Source: CAWVWF01 sp963933885
Lineage (GTDB): Bacteria > Bacteroidota > Bacteroidia > Flavobacteriales_C > GCA-002722245
Reading direction: 5' to 3'
DNA: 24,942 nt
NCBI GenBank assembly: GCA_963933885.1
Contig: CAWVWF010000025.1
Coordinates: 1-24,942, forward strand
The notes beneath the pieces were generated by a model. It made no database searches. It saw only the letters and a program-made list of their open reading frames with translations, and was not told where the DNA came from. Positions within the stretch are counted from its first letter, which is position 1. Each line of letters opens with the position of its first letter. The position numbers were made by a program, and so were the translations under genes. Of the stretch, positions 14,301-20,549 are shown piece after piece.

Positions 14301-16496
14301 ATATTCATTAAGAATCTTAAATTCTGAAATAGGATTAAATGAATTGTTTGTTATAGAAAAAGTTCTAATTATATTTTCTCCAGAAAACGAAGATTCAGAA
14401 TTCGTTGAAAGGATATTTAATGATAAACCAGTCAGTGATATTGTAGAAGGGAATTTCTGATTACTACTTGTCTGGATGTTATCACATCCCCATTTCGCAG
14501 TTAATTCAGAAGTGATATTTTGACAACCTTCCATTTTTAGCGTTTCTTCAACAACCAGTACTTCATCTTGATCAAAAAATTCATCGTTGTTTCCAACAGA
14601 CAAGAAATCAACACTTGAAAATGTAATGATAGAATCTAATAAAACTCCATTATCAACTCCTGTTATTTTTAGCGATTCGGAACTAGCAATATCAAAAAGA
14701 GAAAATTCAGTTAATTTACCATACCCTCCATTTTTAATAGTAACAGTCCTCGTAAAATATTCACCAGGATATACACTATCAATCAAGCTATTAACTTCAG
14801 TAATCGATAAAGCAGCATATAATATATTGTATGAACTAGTGGTATGAGAAGCACTTCCTGATGCATGATTTAATGTTAAATTATTTCTAAAAACTCCACC
14901 TGAATTCTGGTGAGTAATTGCAGATAAATCAGCCTTTAATTGAGCTGTAAAAACTAAAGAATGCCCATCTTCAAATGAATCAAATGACAATGTAATATTA
15001 TTTAAATCTGATATGTTAGACTCAGTTAAATTCATACTACTACTTTCAACTAACGAAGCCCCTACGTATTCAATACCTATAGGGAAATCGATTGAAATTT
15101 CAGGATTAATTATTGTAGAACCAGAATTGTTTTGAATTGAAAAATAAAATTCTTCATTAGCACCACAAACAACTATTTCTGGATTCAATTCTGAATTTAT
15201 TATAAATCCATCAGAAAGTGTAGTACTGCTAGAGGGTTGATAAACGTCAATAAATGCATCTGATGAGTTTTCTGAAAAACAACCTTCAGAAGTTACTACA
15301 GCTCTGTATTTAGTATCGCTTGCTATATTAGTATAATCTTGAGTATTTGTAGAATTAGTAATATTTATTGTAGTTGTCCAATCGTCTTGAGAGCTTTCCC
15401 ATCCAGTAACATCACCGACATGCCCATTAAGGGTAATCGTTCCTGAATTTCTACCTGATGGAACAATATCGCTACCAGTTAATATTCCTCCTAAAGAAAT
15501 TGGATTAACAGTAATTGATACTTCATTAGAGTTTTCTTCATTACAACTGCCATCTTGAACTACAGCTCTATATTTTGTAGAAGTAGAAAGGTTAAGGTAA
15601 GATTGTGTTGTCGAAGTGTTCGATATAAATGTAGTTGTTGCCCAATCATCTGTAGATTTCTCCCAACGAATTATATTCCCATTATTACCATTCAAAATTA
15701 AATCGCCAGCATTAGAGTTTTCACAAACTGTTTCACTATAAGTAACTGTTCCTGCCACTGTTGAACAAGAAACTGCTTCTCCACAATTTGCGAAATCAAA
15801 ACTGTTTGCTGGAGGAGGTATATTTCCACAACCTGTTCCTCTTTTCACATTATTACAGCATTCCAGGTAACTGTATCCACAAGCCCCAATATTGTGTGAT
15901 CCATATGATACAGTACCACTACATCCTTTCATTATTCCATTATTAGCTAATTTAAGTTGACCTCCTATTTGTACATCACCACCATTAACTATCACTTTAG
16001 TGTTTCCAATTACACTTAAATATCCTGTGATATTAATATTTCCATTGAAATAATGATTTACAGAGGATGTTGAAACCGCGTAATTTCCATCGACATTTAA
16101 AGTTCCATTTATTGTTATTGTTGAAGGTGAATAGTTTGCTATTAAACTCCCTGTAATATCAAGTGTCCCACCCGAATCAATAATTAAAGTACTTTGGTTA
16201 CCCATAGATAGGTTTCCATTAATTGTTAAGGTTACACCTGATACGATTCTGATTGAGTTATTATTTGTAATTGTAAGACTGCCTGAAGTTATATCATGCT
16301 CAACAACAACATCTTGATTTCCGCTCCAATGAGTTAAGTTAGGAACTGTGTTAGAACTCCAAATTGAAGAAGTATTCCAATTACCGGAATTAGTACTTGT
16401 AATTATTGCTAATGAGTTTAACGAGGCTAATAATAAGAAAATGGAAATGACTTCCTTTAATAATCCTGCTGAATTTCTTAGATTTACGTACCTCAT
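8397..16496 (-). CDS. Giant T9SS-secreted multidomain surface protein
   Basis: This 2,699-residue secreted protein probably acts at or beyond the cell surface as an adhesin or matrix protein. Domains in order: a signal peptide (hydrophobic core about 17-30); a beta-helix-like start (about 35-200, SGNWNTSSIWSSNTVPN); two Ig-like repeats (about 245-420); DUF11-like modules including two related units of about 127 residues (near 562-816); seven FG-GAP/VCBS repeats with DYDNDG-type calcium loops (about 1810-2145); an ASPIC/UnbV domain (about 2160-2235, NKNGIGARVEV and VYWPSG); another DUF11-like module (about 2310-2460); a DUF7619-like domain (about 2467-2609, SIDPNEKHAFPIG ... DIYFDYNLPIRTN); and a T9SS type A tail (about 2619-2699, LFPNPSDGKF ... 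GIYTVSI). VCBS and ASPIC domains are typical of calcium-binding extracellular proteins. The frame is unbroken over 8.1 kb and looks monocistronic. Confidence 0.93.
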   Translation of the reverse strand: MRYVNLRNSAGLLKEVISIFLLLASLNSLAIITSTNSGNWNTSSIWSSNTVPNLTHWSGNQDVVVEHDITSGSLTITNNNSIRIVSGVTLTINGNLSMGNQSTLIIDSGGTLDITGSLIANYSPSTITINGTLNVDGNYAVSTSSVNHYFNGNINITGYLSVIGNTKVIVNGGDVQIGGQLKLANNGIMKGCSGTVSYGSHNIGACGYSYLECCNNVKRGTGCGNIPPPANSFDFANCGEAVSCSTVAGTVTYSETVCENSNAGDLILNGNNGNIIRWEKSTDDWATTTFISNTSTTQSYLNLSTSTKYRAVVQDGSCNEENSNEVSITVNPISLGGILTGSDIVPSGRNSGTITLNGHVGDVTGWESSQDDWTTTINITNSTNTQDYTNIASDTKYRAVVTSEGCFSENSSDAFIDVYQPSSSTTLSDGFIINSELNPEIVVCGANEEFYFSIQNNSGSTIINPEISIDFPIGIEYVGASLVESSSMNLTESNISDLNNITLSFDSFEDGHSLVFTAQLKADLSAITHQNSGGVFRNNLTLNHASGSASHTTSSYNILYAALSITEVNSLIDSVYPGEYFTRTVTIKNGGYGKLTEFSLFDIASSESLKITGVDNGVLLDSIITFSSVDFLSVGNNDEFFDQDEVLVVEETLKMEGCQNITSELTAKWGCDNIQTSSNQKFPSTISLTGLSLNILSTNSESSFSGENIIRTFSITNNSFNPISEFKILNEYDTSVLTLDSLNHGTLIGLDTILINQTTIEAFGNGDALLDKGETIVIVEYLKVVGCQNTSTSMQLVWDCSNQVTTGDIQTISTEVLLFLPDIERTVSSSFGTCVDGAADEQSILFVNKGNGVSFNTVLNIEMPMTNSFTAIDEASFEIKSSIQSSYTSLSSLSSTSAYTSGEWDCLNTLVSNPKFSVTVLLPEIQPGDSVWVRWNQFTCSSDKCQKIKLTGWQYDLSYQDGCNGQTYQFNNKEGLPALENTSNFTAFSEGPASLNHDEEGEFSFTLTSASFTPGITNSNSAYEVEFFIPKGLKLGGTVSDITFKNGLSTIQPASIVIDQVNEKVIARFGSPLGINWDRASININLILDSSLAEVSTNIEKQVGMELFYSLDTNCITPYRMPLSCITYAPITVLHCSDNTDCEGLWMQNLTSERISFGSPDNNSDGLPDASGVLNQNLINKRRVMVGDSITTKISGLVKSNIGSSWNYGYASIEVPNGTHFEVINAELRYYNSNSATTFTIDNIPYVSTRINDSLKTIFDYSLSSLVANGEIALNGLSYSNNDSIIIYIHHKVISNPGATLLQTLISGKVYLGSNANPTVENQMGCDTRKSYITLVGYGFTSGSKTNRTVTSCTQNIHQYFYFQIGDNNHAGGDLFPYEYRNWAHIKDVTVNLPAGYEITSVSIYQQRTKYLNSYKRETVNNINFTQTNLNNSSNSAVLNLREAYVDSIGNVNFSDDGFNGRVLIYLKPNCAIVPIDTYQNIDWDFTLNKEARIGGATNIEHQYSTSDRMRYRRGALTITASQQTITGNGPTVTWEINVKNTGSASVTNGFVVPYTLDGTLLMDSLWDPSTQSFIIPQNGVFQLGSFSTNQSKTYNISSIYNSCHRDTLVLKTGYDCYGYPNDPELYGCDWNYYKLFVVPNPSELQSRIRGYDNASCSPEVNLEVEFSSVKLGHVKDLFVKVSSSSVGGISIVLDSSKIKFPETIDFSSISNPVFANNKYSFSHSNMELPATIPGVLSPDSNTVFLRFKADLDNSFKLGDYIRTEIGGKRVCGDTLPTVSLYYDPYSSYDQVNSAGLDDLANTWGMAWGDYDNDGFIDLFVANYEKNEPNFLYHNEGNGTFSKVTTGSIVTDLGSSLGGTWGDYDNDGDLDLFVSNNIGSPNFLYENQGNGAFVKINSGDVIEANTYAHGASWVDYNNDGYLDLYVTDYFPTHQNSLYENDGSGGFTSVTNSILTKNASHSITAIWADYDNDGYLDVFVANSHGENNNLYRNIGHGDFEEVVTGDIVNDGMNSVGASWGDYNNDGWIDLFVTNSSKNQTNMLYENNGNGTFTTITQGAIVTDLGSSHGSAWSDINNDGWLDLIVTNDNSEANFIYVNNQDNSFTSITNNITLSGGESFGVATADYDNDGDYDIFIANHKVMSSGTYTKNFLFQNSKGSCSNSMCFTLQGSTTNKNGIGARVEVSAWINGKYVTQSRQISAQSGGLGAQGGFKQLIGLADATQIELVKVYWPSGVIQTVQSPVINNCMLITEELPAKITVISYLDENENCIKDSNEITLPGKEVKITHPENSRSVFMSSAGSFMTYVDVGTYVISGVNNNSWASNCLDTVIIDNIGDSAISYIPFISNCLAPDLDIELSTTVVRPGFDMDYNFTITNNGSRNATNVNLQVELPEEFTAISSTTAWTSYSNHSLTWDIDSIKTGQTMSFDLNLNASIQSGIGEEVLVQAYISSGETDCDLNDNTNLYTQTIKGSIDPNEKHAFPIGESNEHFIQKTQRLRYRILFQNKGTYMATIVRITDSLSKKLNWNSISNFHSSHNCKRSITKDGVMTFEFIGIELPTEIDSGDASNGYVEFTILPKESVEQMDRINNSADIYFDYNLPIRTNTVFHTISDEYFKFQDNVEVVLFPNPSDGKFTARLSPLQPIMECVLTNVFGQIVYTYSRLNTFSSIPLTLNLPAGIYTVSIKNSRKYIYTKTIIIR
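10095..11080 (-). repeat. Seven tandem VCBS/FG-GAP coding repeats
   Basis: Within the giant gene, seven units of about 157 bp (52 residues) each carry a W-x-D-Y/I-x-NDG-x-x-D motif. In plus-strand DNA they appear as the recurring CCATCATTATCATAATC-type word near 11050, 10890, 10736, 10577, 10420, 10262 and 10105. In these families the Asp/Asn-rich loops bind calcium. Confidence 0.85.
13900..14830 (-). repeat. Two diverged ~127-residue tandem modules
   Basis: Two successive modules share their layout and end in the related signatures MEGCQNITSELTAKWGCDN and VVGCQNTSTSMQLVWDCSN, about 127 residues apart. Both contain an acidic DQDEVLVVEE or DKGETIVIVE stretch. They look like an old internal duplication of a DUF11-like domain. 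The two cysteines in each may form a disulfide outside the cell. Confidence 0.65.
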
Positions 16497-16909
16497 GCCT
16501 CCGTTATTCCAAACCTCAAACCTTTTACGCTAAAACCTGTTATAGAGTAGATTAAGATTTTTTTGTAGTTCAATAACTTCCCTGTATTGGAATTATATTC
16601 CCAAATAGAGACATGATATTTACTTAGATAGTATCGAATTAATGATTGTTTCCTGCATTAAACTTAAAAGGTAACATGTGGTATACAATCCTGAAAATAA
16701 AGAATTAAATACTGAAAACAGATTATCTTTAAATAGTTATGTAGAATAGGATTTACAATTCAGCCATAGTATTAAAGCAAGCACAATCTTAATAATAGCT
16801 TATTTTGTAATGAAAACACATCTAGTCTTAAACATATTGAATTAGATTGCAAAAACTTTATTCCTCTTCTTATCTTTAATCTTAACTTTCCATTACTATC
16901 TAAAATGAA
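16497..16909. other. Divergent intergenic region, 413 bases
   Basis: This region separates the divergent giant gene (minus strand) and the lipoprotein/propeller operon (plus strand) and must hold both promoters. It is very AT-rich, with no coding frame, no strong inverted repeat and no TAnnTTTG box on the minus strand. A weak plus-strand promoter candidate lies at 16847-16878. Confidence 0.5.
16847..16878 (+). promoter_or_regulatory. Candidate promoter of the lipoprotein-propeller operon
   Basis: TTG at 16847-16849, a 21-base gap, then TATCTTTA at 16871-16878. This matches the Bacteroidota pattern TTG-N19-21-TAnnTTTG apart from the last base. It ends 31 bases before the start codon at 16910. 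Confidence 0.3.
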
Positions 16910-17344
16910 ATGAAACAGAAATTAATAATATCTATTTTAAGTCTACTCTTTCTAAGTTCATGTGGAAGTAGAAATGAGTACAGCTTATCTGAAGGAGATT
17001 TGAAATTCATCAATAGTATAATTCCCCTGGAAGAGAACGAGGAGATTGAGATGTATGAGACAAATGGTGGATTAAAAGGATTCAAGACTTCTGGTAGCTT
17101 TATTACTAACAACAGACTTGCCTCCTACTGGATTGATGGAAATAAAGATGAAATACATTCAATAAAGTATAACCAAATCGACTCTTTAAAAACGGTGGAT
17201 AGAATTAAGGCTTTAACATATGCCTCGTACATTCAAGTATTTGGATCAAACCAAAATAACTTTAAAATATATGTTGATGCAGATAGTACAAGAACTTGGT
17301 TGTTTTTGAATAAAGCATTGGATAATTGGAAGAATAAAAAGTAG
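16910..17344 (+). CDS. Small lipoprotein, possibly PH-like fold
   Basis: This 144-residue predicted lipoprotein has a signal peptide ending in the lipobox FLSSC, with the lipidated cysteine at 18. The mature part runs through SGSFITNNRLASYWIDG, EIHSIKYNQIDSL, SYIQVFGSNQNNFKIYVDADS and a final helix TRTWLFLNKALDNWK. This strand-strand-strand-helix order resembles bacterial PH-like domains, but that is a reading of pattern, not a family match. An ATG at 16905 runs into a stop at once, so 16910 is the start. The stop is 8 bases before the start of the secreted propeller, so the two are almost certainly one operon. The partner suggests a surface role, but the lipoprotein's function is unknown. 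Confidence 0.75.
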   Translation: MKQKLIISILSLLFLSSCGSRNEYSLSEGDLKFINSIIPLEENEEIEMYETNGGLKGFKTSGSFITNNRLASYWIDGNKDEIHSIKYNQIDSLKTVDRIKALTYASYIQVFGSNQNNFKIYVDADSTRTWLFLNKALDNWKNKK

Positions 17345-17352
17345 ATAAACAA

Positions 17353-18417
17353 ATGAAAAATGTATTTCTAATTTTAAGTTTCATAATTACACATTTAGCA
17401 AGTGCTCAACTTACTGAAGTTGTAACAGGGTTTAATATACCTGATGGACTGGCTATTAGTGGTAATGGTATATATCTGGCGGATTATCCTGAAGAAAAGA
17501 TTTTTAAGATCGATATTTCTTCTCCTAATCCAGCTCCAAAAGTGTTTGCGAAAACAACAGGTGGACCTGTTGATTTACATATACACGGGAATACTATGTA
17601 TATCGCAGAAATCCATTCGGGTACAATTTCAAAAATAGAGTTAACTGCAACTAATCGAATTGTAACGAATGTGATTACAGGTATAGGTGGACCTTCACAT
17701 CTGCTTTTAAAAGGTAACGATTTATATATTTCAGAGGCCAGTGCTCATAAGGTTTCAAAGATAGATATCACTAAAACTTCGCCTGTGTTAGTGGATGTTG
17801 TAACTGGTTTAAATACACCAGACGGGTTATTAATACATGGTAATTTTTTATACATCGCTGAGTATGTAGGAAATAAGATTTCTAAGATTGATCTTTCTGT
17901 TCCAAACCCAGTATTAATTGATGTAATCACAGGATTAGACGGGCCAATTGATTTATTCTTAAAGGGAAATGATATTTATTTTGTAGAGTTTAATGCTGGG
18001 ACAATATCAAAGTTTGATGTTACAGCACCTATTCCTGTTGTTACTAATGTGCTGTATGGCATAACTAAACCTTCACGTATACTATTCAATGGTGATGATT
18101 TATATATTGCTGAATATGGAACAGGTAAACTGCTAAAGTATATACTTCCATCTACTGGGGTCAATAATTTGTCTTATGGTTCAAAATTAAGTTCATACCC
18201 CAATCCAACTACAGGGAAAATAACAGTTAATTTAGGAAATGTTAAAACAAATCTAAAGACAACATTAACGAATAGTTTAGGACAAATCATTTTAACTAAG
18301 CAGTTTGAACCAACCAATATTATCCAAATGAATATTCATGCACCAAAGGGTATTTATTTCTTAATGATAGAAGCTGACAATGGTGAAAAAGAAACGATGA
18401 AAATTATTAAAGAATAA
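17353..18417 (+). CDS. Secreted six-bladed beta-propeller with T9SS tail
   Basis: This 354-residue secreted protein has a signal peptide cut probably after HLASA (residue 19). Residues 22-265 are six repeats of exactly 42 residues: the motif Y-[LIF]-[ASV]-[DE] begins at 41, 83, 125, 167, 209 and 251. It is followed in each repeat by a K-[IVL]-x-K-x-[DE] strand, and preceded by L-x-[GN]-[ND]. This resembles NHL/SMP-30-like propellers, which bind ligands or hydrolyse lactones; no catalytic residues can be assigned here. Residues 275-354 form a T9SS type A sorting domain (SYPNPTTGKITV ... LGQIILT ... PKGIYFLMIEADNGEKETMKI), so the protein should be exported and anchored or released at the cell surface. 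It is the second gene of the operon begun at 16910. Confidence 0.85.
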   Translation: MKNVFLILSFIITHLASAQLTEVVTGFNIPDGLAISGNGIYLADYPEEKIFKIDISSPNPAPKVFAKTTGGPVDLHIHGNTMYIAEIHSGTISKIELTATNRIVTNVITGIGGPSHLLLKGNDLYISEASAHKVSKIDITKTSPVLVDVVTGLNTPDGLLIHGNFLYIAEYVGNKISKIDLSVPNPVLIDVITGLDGPIDLFLKGNDIYFVEFNAGTISKFDVTAPIPVVTNVLYGITKPSRILFNGDDLYIAEYGTGKLLKYILPSTGVNNLSYGSKLSSYPNPTTGKITVNLGNVKTNLKTTLTNSLGQIILTKQFEPTNIIQMNIHAPKGIYFLMIEADNGEKETMKIIKE

Positions 18418-18428
18418 CGATCAAAAAG

Positions 18429-18447
18429 TTTGGTGACAGTCACCAAA
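18429..18447. repeat. Perfect palindrome TTTGGTGAC-A-GTCACCAAA
   Basis: A 9-bp perfect inverted repeat around one base lies 12 bases after the propeller gene stop. As RNA it gives an 8-bp stem with a CAG loop, but no U-run follows. It could be a weak terminator, a protein-binding palindrome or a dispersed repeat. Confidence 0.55.
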
Positions 18448-18554
18448 ATGAGAAGTGAATAAAGTAACTGTTGTTGCGAGATCTAGGTGATTCAAAGGTG
18501 TTCCGGTATGGCTGTTTTCAGAACAGGAAGTAAGAGATCAGCTTTAGTGAGTAC

Positions 18555-18571
18555 TCCGATTACAAATCGGA
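18555..18571. repeat. Hairpin TCCGATT-ACA-AATCGGA
   Basis: A perfect 7-bp stem with a 3-base loop. It is followed at about 18588-18606 by an imperfect inverted repeat (GATTACGCTTCGCTAAATC). Together with 18429-18447 these make 18418-18635 a palindrome-rich block without a gene. Confidence 0.5.
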
Positions 18572-18635
18572 TCATTTACCTTTTAGATTACGCTTCGCTA
18601 AATCAAAAAGTACGGTTGGAGGCGGTTATTATAAA

Positions 18636-18670
18636 ACAAAACGTCCCCTAGTAGTTAGAGGACGTTTTGT
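18636..18670 (-). terminator. Terminator of the gene at 18689
   Basis: An 11-bp perfect stem ACAAAACGTCC/GGACGTTTTGT with a 13-base loop, 18 bases after the stop of the minus-strand gene. The minus-strand transcript continues into a moderately T-rich tail. It could also stop plus-strand transcripts from the propeller operon. Confidence 0.7.
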
Positions 18671-18688
18671 ATTTATTTTGAAATTTAT

Positions 18689-19192
18689 TTATTTCTTAAA
18701 CAAGTCGTTAATCACGCCAACAACTTCTTTCACATTATCCAAAATTATTGAAATATCAACATTGTGTTGTTTTGGATTTGCGTAATTGTTTCTTGCTTTC
18801 CTTAAGTTATCAAGTGTAGGTACTAAAGATTCTAATTCTTTCTGATCTTTAAACTGCTTGATTAGAACATCTAATACAATAGCTCTAGACTTTCCATTAT
18901 TATTTACTTTCTCAAGCTTCCCTCCTAAGGCTAATGTTTTAAGTTTAATGCTTAATTCATAAACTCCAAAAACCTTTCTGATCACCTCGTCAAGTATATC
19001 ATGATTATAATAAGCATAAACAATCATAGCTTCTATAACACTTCCACCCTTTTGAAGATCTTCTGGTACATTCGAATTGAAATTAACTTCAACCCCAAAC
19101 TTTGCTTTATACTCTTCAATGGTGTTTATTTCATAAACTGATTGCCATCTAGTATCTACTTCAAAATATGTGCTTACCTCTTTTGCTTTCAT
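18689..19192 (-). CDS. Hypothetical helical protein, possibly HEPN-like
   Basis: This 167-residue soluble protein has no signal peptide. It is helical for most of its length: a GGSVIEAMIVYAYYNHDILDEVIRKVFGVYELSIKLKTL stretch (about 49-87), then TLDNLRKARNNYANPKQHNVDISIILDNVKEVVGVINDLF (about 126-165). The RKARNNYAN motif, placed between two long helices, resembles the R-x4-6-H motif of HEPN-fold proteins. However, the histidine position is Asn here, so RNase activity cannot be assumed. HEPN proteins often act in RNA cleavage, toxin or antiviral systems, but no partner antitoxin or nucleotidyltransferase lies next to it. The gene has its own terminator and looks monocistronic. The HEPN idea is an inference from a short motif. 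Confidence 0.65.
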   Translation of the reverse strand: MKAKEVSTYFEVDTRWQSVYEINTIEEYKAKFGVEVNFNSNVPEDLQKGGSVIEAMIVYAYYNHDILDEVIRKVFGVYELSIKLKTLALGGKLEKVNNNGKSRAIVLDVLIKQFKDQKELESLVPTLDNLRKARNNYANPKQHNVDISIILDNVKEVVGVINDLFKK

Positions 19193-19404
19193 CTTCCTTG
19201 TGTTTTCTGCTTGTGTACTTTCTTATTGTGGACGCGAAGGTAATCATTGTCTTCTAGTAGTTTGTCAAATGAAATTATTTATTGTCCAACTTGTTGGGGA
19301 TCGTATATGAGTAACCTATTAACAGAGTTTAATTGTTAATTGACTTGACTAAAAACGACCTTAAAACATTACTGTTGTAAAATGATGAATACCATGATAT
19401 TTCA

Positions 19405-19412
19405 TAGTTTTG
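19405..19412 (+). promoter_or_regulatory. Candidate -7 box for the gene at 19417
   Basis: TAGTTTTG matches the Bacteroidota -7 consensus TAnnTTTG exactly and ends four bases before the ATG at 19417. If used, transcription would start at or very near the start codon, giving a leaderless message. No -33 TTTG at the usual spacing is evident. Confidence 0.3.
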
Positions 19413-19416
19413 TATC

Positions 19417-19863
19417 ATGTTAAAAAACAATTGGGTTTACTCTTTTCTTGTTGGGTTAATAATATCCATTTCATTAATGGCATATTTTACGACGATGCAA
19501 AACACTCTGTTTAAAGATCCTGGATATGACGTTATTACAATGCCTTTGTTCTTTGTATCCCATCTTTCAATATTCATAATTGGAGTGTTAAGAGTTAAGT
19601 ACAACTCATATAAAAAGACTTTTTATTCGGGATTAAGAATAAGCATATTCACTAGTGTTTTTGGCTTTATATCTTTCTGCTTTACAAGCTTGTTAGTTTT
19701 TAAAGTATCACTGTCAAGAATAGATTTAAGTGGTGTTGCTATGACGTTTTTTAAGGCTTTTATTGCATTAATAGTTCTATCAGCACTTCTTCCTTTTATA
19801 AGAAGAAAATACTGGGGTAAATTGGATGACTCTTTTAAGGATAAGAGTGTTCTTGATTCTTGA
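19417..19863 (+). CDS. Four-helix membrane protein (DUF4199-like?)
   Basis: This 148-residue integral membrane protein has hydrophobic segments at about 7-27, 41-60, 76-96 and 106-126 and a short charged C-terminal tail. The repeated layout of helix pairs, with a KKTFYSGLRISIF stretch before helix three, resembles DUF4199-type proteins of Bacteroidota. The match is by general look only. It lies alone on the plus strand between two minus-strand genes, followed by a REP-like pair. The function is unknown. Confidence 0.7.
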   Translation: MLKNNWVYSFLVGLIISISLMAYFTTMQNTLFKDPGYDVITMPLFFVSHLSIFIIGVLRVKYNSYKKTFYSGLRISIFTSVFGFISFCFTSLLVFKVSLSRIDLSGVAMTFFKAFIALIVLSALLPFIRRKYWGKLDDSFKDKSVLDS

Positions 19864-19904
19864 TAGAATTTAATTGTTTTATTGATTGTAAGACTTTTCC
19901 CACA

Positions 19905-20008
19905 TTGTCATTCCAGCGAAGGCTTGAATCTAGACGCCTAGTAACAACCAAACTTCATCTATATTACTTAGCGAGACGTTTAGGTTCCAGCCTTCGCTGG
20001 AATGACAA
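19905..20008. repeat. REP-like inverted pair, copy 2
   Basis: The left unit is 19905-19936 (TTGTCATTCCAGCGAAGG ... CTAGACG); the right unit is its inverted partner 19975-20008 (GACGTTTAGG ... GGAATGACAA). Within the right unit CCAGC-CTTC-GCTGG forms a perfect small hairpin. Here the AATGACA ends point outward, the reverse of the pair at 4741-4824, and the stem is CCAGC/GCTGG in place of CTCGC/GCGAG. The spacer is 38 bases. The pair fills most of the gap between the convergent genes ending at 19863 and 20041 and may end transcription of both. Confidence 0.8.
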
Positions 20009-20040
20009 GAAATTTAATACTTAAAGAGGATTGCTAACAA

Positions 20041-20418
20041 TCAATAATCATCCTTATACTTCTTGTAGTTATCAGCATCATTCCAGAATGCTCTTACATC
20101 ATCCATTTCCTTACCAATGTACTTCTTCTTTTTAGATCTCACATCTTCCCAATCTAATCCGTTAAGCTCTGCGTATATCTTATAAAAAGCATCTCCTTGG
20201 TTTTTACTCATCTTGTGAATAACCAAACAGCTTAACATCGGTCTACCCTTCTTATGTTCGAAAATAGAAACTTCACCAACATCTTCTGTTAGGTATTCTC
20301 TATCGTTTTCATCTCTTAAATCGTAATGTAGATCCAGTTGATCAACTAGTTTAGAATAGCTTATTGTGATTTTTCCTGTTCTTGCAATTGCAATTAGATA
20401 TTCTCTTATTTCTTTCAT
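20041..20418 (-). CDS. Small soluble protein, unknown function
   Basis: This 125-residue protein starts at the ATG at 20418 (MKEIREYLIAIARTGK); a TTG seven codons earlier is less likely. The N-terminal part, ITISYSKLVDQL, looks like a winged-helix-type segment. It is followed by LTEDVGEVSIFEHKKGRPMLSCLVIHKMSKNQGDAFYKIYAELNG, a pattern (LGxIS, E, RPxLSxLV, G-x-x-FY) that I have seen in short conserved bacterial proteins of unknown role. The C-terminus is highly charged and helical. There is no signal peptide or membrane segment. It lies 132 bases downstream of the hybrid kinase gene on the same strand, so read-through is possible, but no functional link can be shown. Confidence 0.7.
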   Translation of the reverse strand: MKEIREYLIAIARTGKITISYSKLVDQLDLHYDLRDENDREYLTEDVGEVSIFEHKKGRPMLSCLVIHKMSKNQGDAFYKIYAELNGLDWEDVRSKKKKYIGKEMDDVRAFWNDADNYKKYKDDY

Positions 20419-20549
20419 CTTGAAGTGTTCTGTAACCAAGATAATACATTACGTAGATTATAATAGATATTATTACATTAATATGAGGACTACCTTGCTT
20501 AATATTATTCATTACCGAATAGCCAATACCTGATATAGAGTTTGAAAAA

